In this document: piece after piece, positions 6,613 to 8,329 of the stretch | Numbering within the stretch: position 1 is the stretch's first letter | Layout: each line of letters begins with the position of its first letter | Source of the DNA: an uncultured Spirochaetales bacterium | GTDB lineage: Bacteria > Spirochaetota > Spirochaetia > Sphaerochaetales > Sphaerochaetaceae | Direction: 5' to 3' | NCBI GenBank assembly: GCA_947306375.1 | Contig: CAMZGJ010000049.1 | Location: forward strand, 1 to 8,329 | DNA length: 8,329 nucleotides | The notes under the pieces: generated by a model | Database searches by the model: none | Told to the model about the DNA's origin: nothing | What the model saw: only the letters and a program-made list of their open reading frames with translations | Translations under genes and position numbers: made by a program

Positions 6613-7896
6613 TTATTTTGCGGCTGCTGCAGCTGCGTTTGCATCTGCTGCAAACTTGGCAACACTTGCAGTAACATCATTTCCTGCTCCGACTGACTGG
6701 AGCATGTTCCACCAGCATGTACGTGCTGTGGGCCAACCCTTTGTTACCTGATAGTAGTCACCCAGGAACTTCATGAGGACGTTGTAGTCGTTCATGATCT
6801 TGTTGTCTGCCCAAATCTTGGAAATGTCTTTTCCGTCAGCCTTGTCTCTGACTGCGAAGTACTGAGCGGTCTTGACTGCATCAGCGGTCTTGGGACCGTC
6901 ACACATGAACTTAACAAACTGCTTTGCCCATGCAATCTTGTCTGCGTTTCCGTTGTCAAAAATACCGAAGCCCCAGATACCGCCGTTAAGCTGTGCTACG
7001 CCGTTCTGTGCCGGGAAGGACATGAATACAATCTCTTCGCCTGCATCGGTCCTGTCACCGGTCAGCTGCTGAGCAATGTTCCAGCAGAATGCCATCTTGA
7101 ATGTTCCGTTGCGGAACAGGTTGATTTCTTCTCCGCCGTTGATAGCGGGATCATAAACGATACCGGGCATAGCATAGAGCTGCTTGAGAGCCTTGATGTT
7201 TTCCGGAGAATCCCATGTGTACTTTGTATGTTCAGCATTGGTGAATGTTCCTCCGTACAGGCTGTTGACAAGAACTCTTGTTCCCTGGTCACCGCCCTGT
7301 CCGCTACAGTAAACTGCGCCTACGGGAACCTTGTAATACTTATACAGTGCATCAACTGCCTTGATGAAGTTATCTGTTGTCCATGTGCGGTTCTTCAAAT
7401 CAAGATACTTGTCTGCACCTGCTGCCTTGAAAGCATCAAGGTTGATTGCCATACAGTGGGCTGTCATTACCAGAGGATATTCATAGAACTTTCCGTCTGC
7501 TGTGAGACATGCACTCAGGGTTGCGGGATTGAGTTCTGCCCTATCTTCAGCATCGAGCAGGTCTGACATGTCTACCATGTATCCGGATGCTCCCCAACCT
7601 GCAACAAGACGCTCGGGTCCTTCCATGATCAGATCCGGAGCCTGCTTGGCTGCAATTGCGGTGTTTACCTTGTCATCACCGTCTGAGTATGTGAGGTACT
7701 GGACTTCAACCTTGATTCCTGTCTCTGCTGTAAAGGCATCTGTGAGAGCCTTTACCTGGGCTTCATCACCCCAACCACCGATGGGATAGGTCCACAGGGA
7801 AATTGACTTACCTGCTGCAGCTTCTTCCTTTGCACCACCTGCAAATACTGCTGTCATGACCATGAGAATAAGAAGTAATATTGACAGTTTCTTCAT
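6613..7896 (-). CDS. Secreted sugar-binding protein of a CUT1 ABC importer, likely sialic acid or amino sugar
   Basis: It would capture the substrate outside the inner membrane and deliver it to the two permeases. The 427-residue product has a signal peptide: KK, a hydrophobic core at 4-16, and an AVFA site with likely cleavage after Ala19, giving a mature start GGAKEEAAA. No lipobox cysteine is present, so it should be soluble in the periplasm rather than a lipoprotein. The mature protein follows family 1 extracellular binding proteins: ISLWTYP, FTAETGIKVEV, the KQAPDLIMEG segment, the FRNGTFKMAF region and a late MKFLGDYYQ segment. Tryptophan- and aromatic-rich stretches (GWPTARTCWWN near the C-terminus) suit a sugar site. 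The protein ends in an alanine-rich tail with seven Ala before the last Lys. AGGAGG precedes the ATG. Adjacency to nanA, nanE and a ROK kinase suggests Neu5Ac as substrate, as for streptococcal SatA, but this is inference; ManNAc or a sialylated oligosaccharide is possible. Confidence 0.9.
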   Translation of the reverse strand: MKKLSILLLILMVMTAVFAGGAKEEAAAGKSISLWTYPIGGWGDEAQVKALTDAFTAETGIKVEVQYLTYSDGDDKVNTAIAAKQAPDLIMEGPERLVAGWGASGYMVDMSDLLDAEDRAELNPATLSACLTADGKFYEYPLVMTAHCMAINLDAFKAAGADKYLDLKNRTWTTDNFIKAVDALYKYYKVPVGAVYCSGQGGDQGTRVLVNSLYGGTFTNAEHTKYTWDSPENIKALKQLYAMPGIVYDPAINGGEEINLFRNGTFKMAFCWNIAQQLTGDRTDAGEEIVFMSFPAQNGVAQLNGGIWGFGIFDNGNADKIAWAKQFVKFMCDGPKTADAVKTAQYFAVRDKADGKDISKIWADNKIMNDYNVLMKFLGDYYQVTKGWPTARTCWWNMLQSVGAGNDVTASVAKFAADANAAAAAAK

Positions 7897-7921
7897 GTAT
7901 TTCCTCCTGAAAGAATTGTCA

Positions 7922-7941
7922 CCACAGGGTCTGCCCCTGGG
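7922..7941 (-). promoter_or_regulatory. Leader hairpin before the binding protein gene
   Basis: On the - strand CCCAGGG-type bases (7941-7935) pair with CCCTG and GG (7929-7925 and 7923-7922) around a 5-nt loop, giving 7 bp with one bulged base. No T run follows, so it is not a normal terminator. It ends a short distance before the AGGAGG site and would lie in the 5' leader of a transcript started at the candidate promoter, where it could stabilise the mRNA or affect initiation. Confidence 0.4.
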
Positions 7942-7952
7942 CCTTATTTAAA

Positions 7953-7981
7953 ATAATAAACCACAAATATGCAGTACACAA
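7953..7981 (-). promoter_or_regulatory. Candidate promoter of the binding protein gene
   Basis: On the - strand TATTAT (7958-7953, five of six to the -10 consensus) is preceded by a 17-nt spacer and TTGTGT (7981-7976, three of six to the -35 consensus). A start near 7946 would give a leader of about 50 nt. The weak -35 suggests an activator or other help, and the repeat just upstream is a candidate site. This rests on pattern only. Confidence 0.35.
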
Positions 7982-7999
7982 GGCATTAAACCGGCATTA
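7982..7999 (-). repeat. Tandem TAATGCC direct repeat, 11-bp period, possible operator
   Basis: Two exact copies of TAATGCC (- strand, 7999-7993 and 7988-7982) are spaced one helical turn apart and abut the candidate -35 box. The first copy includes the YesL stop codon. Direct repeats at this spacing suit binding of a regulator to one face of the helix. No regulator gene is present to test against, and two 7-mers can arise by chance. Confidence 0.3.
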
Positions 8000-8329
8000 C
8001 TGATTCTCACCTCTGAAATCTGCTATTTCGTCATCTGTCATGTGTTTTTCATAGTTTCTTTCCCAAAACAGGGAGGAAATCAAGGCCCATGCGCATGGAG
8101 TTATGAAAACAGGCGCCCAGTTTATAATGGTCCACATTGTCAGTTCTACGGAAAGAAGAACAGTTATCACTGTACTCGGGAGGTGTGCAAAGGTCATTTT
8201 GAATGCCGTCTTGAAAAGATCTGAAGTGCTGTAGTTAAAACGCCCCATCAGCGGAAAAACATTCATAATGATACCGAGTGGGATTACCATGACGACATAA
8301 TATATTGAGAAAAGTACTGCAGCCGTTGT
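7997..8329 (-). CDS. yesL: YesL/DUF624-family membrane protein, C-terminal part
   Basis: Only the last 110 residues are in the window; the frame stays open past the ATG at 8290 to the edge (13 more codons reading ...SIYYVV), so the gene starts outside and 8290 is not its start. The visible part has a hydrophobic stretch running into NVFPLMGRFNYST, then FKTAFKMTFAHLPSTVI followed by a helix and a WAPVFITPCAWALISSLF helix, then a charged tail. The V-F-P-L-x-x-R-F segment and the leading K-x-A-x-x-x-x-x-x-x-L-P pattern match YesL proteins, integral membrane proteins of unknown role found beside CUT1 sugar importer genes, as in the Bacillus subtilis yes cluster. Here it is the gene before the binding protein, with a 100-nt gap. 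A helper role in sugar import is often supposed but I see nothing that shows one. Confidence 0.75.
   Translation of the reverse strand, partial: TTAAVLFSIYYVVMVIPLGIIMNVFPLMGRFNYSTSDLFKTAFKMTFAHLPSTVITVLLSVELTMWTIINWAPVFITPCAWALISSLFWERNYEKHMTDDEIADFRGENQ

Noticed and set aside
7228..7789. Open frames on the + strand opposite the binding protein gene, some over 90 codons.
   Set aside because: They are composition shadows of a strongly supported gene; their Cys- and Ser-rich translations match nothing recognisable.
1..8329. CRISPR arrays, tRNA or rRNA genes, insertion sequences, phage or defence genes.
   Set aside because: No regularly spaced repeats, no tRNA-like or rRNA-like segments and no transposase or integrase motifs were seen; nearly all the window is assigned to metabolic and transport genes.

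Overview
The window looks like bacterial chromosome, probably from a host-associated or gut anaerobe of the Spirochaetota (Treponema- or Sphaerochaeta-like). The lineage guess rests mainly on the sugar-binding protein: its export signal ends AVFAGGAKEE, a mature start that recurs in binding proteins of those spirochaetes. Nothing else here fixes the taxon. The genes are tightly packed, with strong GGAGG-type ribosome binding sites and no gene-free stretch longer than about 120 bases.

Left part, + strand (67-2071), purine metabolism. A short reading frame holds the first ~114 residues of an NCS2-family nucleobase (xanthine/uracil type) permease joined in frame to what looks like that family's last ~35-40 residues. 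The transporter core is missing. It overlaps by 11 nt a complete guaA (GMP synthase, glutamine-hydrolysing), whose ribosome binding site lies inside the permease reading frame. An intact pair would link nucleobase uptake to XMP-to-GMP conversion; here only guaA appears functional.

Right part, - strand (8329 down to 2190), a sialic acid (or N-acylated amino sugar) uptake and breakdown operon. In transcription order: the 3' end of a YesL/DUF624 membrane protein gene, a secreted CUT1-type sugar-binding protein, two MalF/MalG-type permeases, nanA (N-acetylneuraminate lyase), nanE (ManNAc-6-P 2-epimerase) and a ROK kinase best read as nanK (ManNAc kinase). Imported Neu5Ac would be split by NanA to ManNAc and pyruvate, ManNAc phosphorylated by NanK, and ManNAc-6-P epimerised by NanE to GlcNAc-6-P. 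The ABC ATPase, NagA/NagB, any sialidase and the regulator are not in the window. The layout resembles the SatABC-type sialic acid import loci of streptococci, and the YesL-binding protein-permease-permease order echoes the Bacillus yesL/yesOPQ arrangement.

Non-coding signals belong to the operon. A perfect 14-bp hairpin with T-rich tail lies between the binding protein and permease genes (probable leaky terminator). A candidate promoter, an 11-bp-period direct repeat and a leader hairpin lie in the YesL-binding protein gap. The two gene blocks converge at about 2072-2189, where I see no convincing terminator. I did not find a clearly new biological system; the most unusual items are the gutted permease and the regulatory layout around the binding protein gene.
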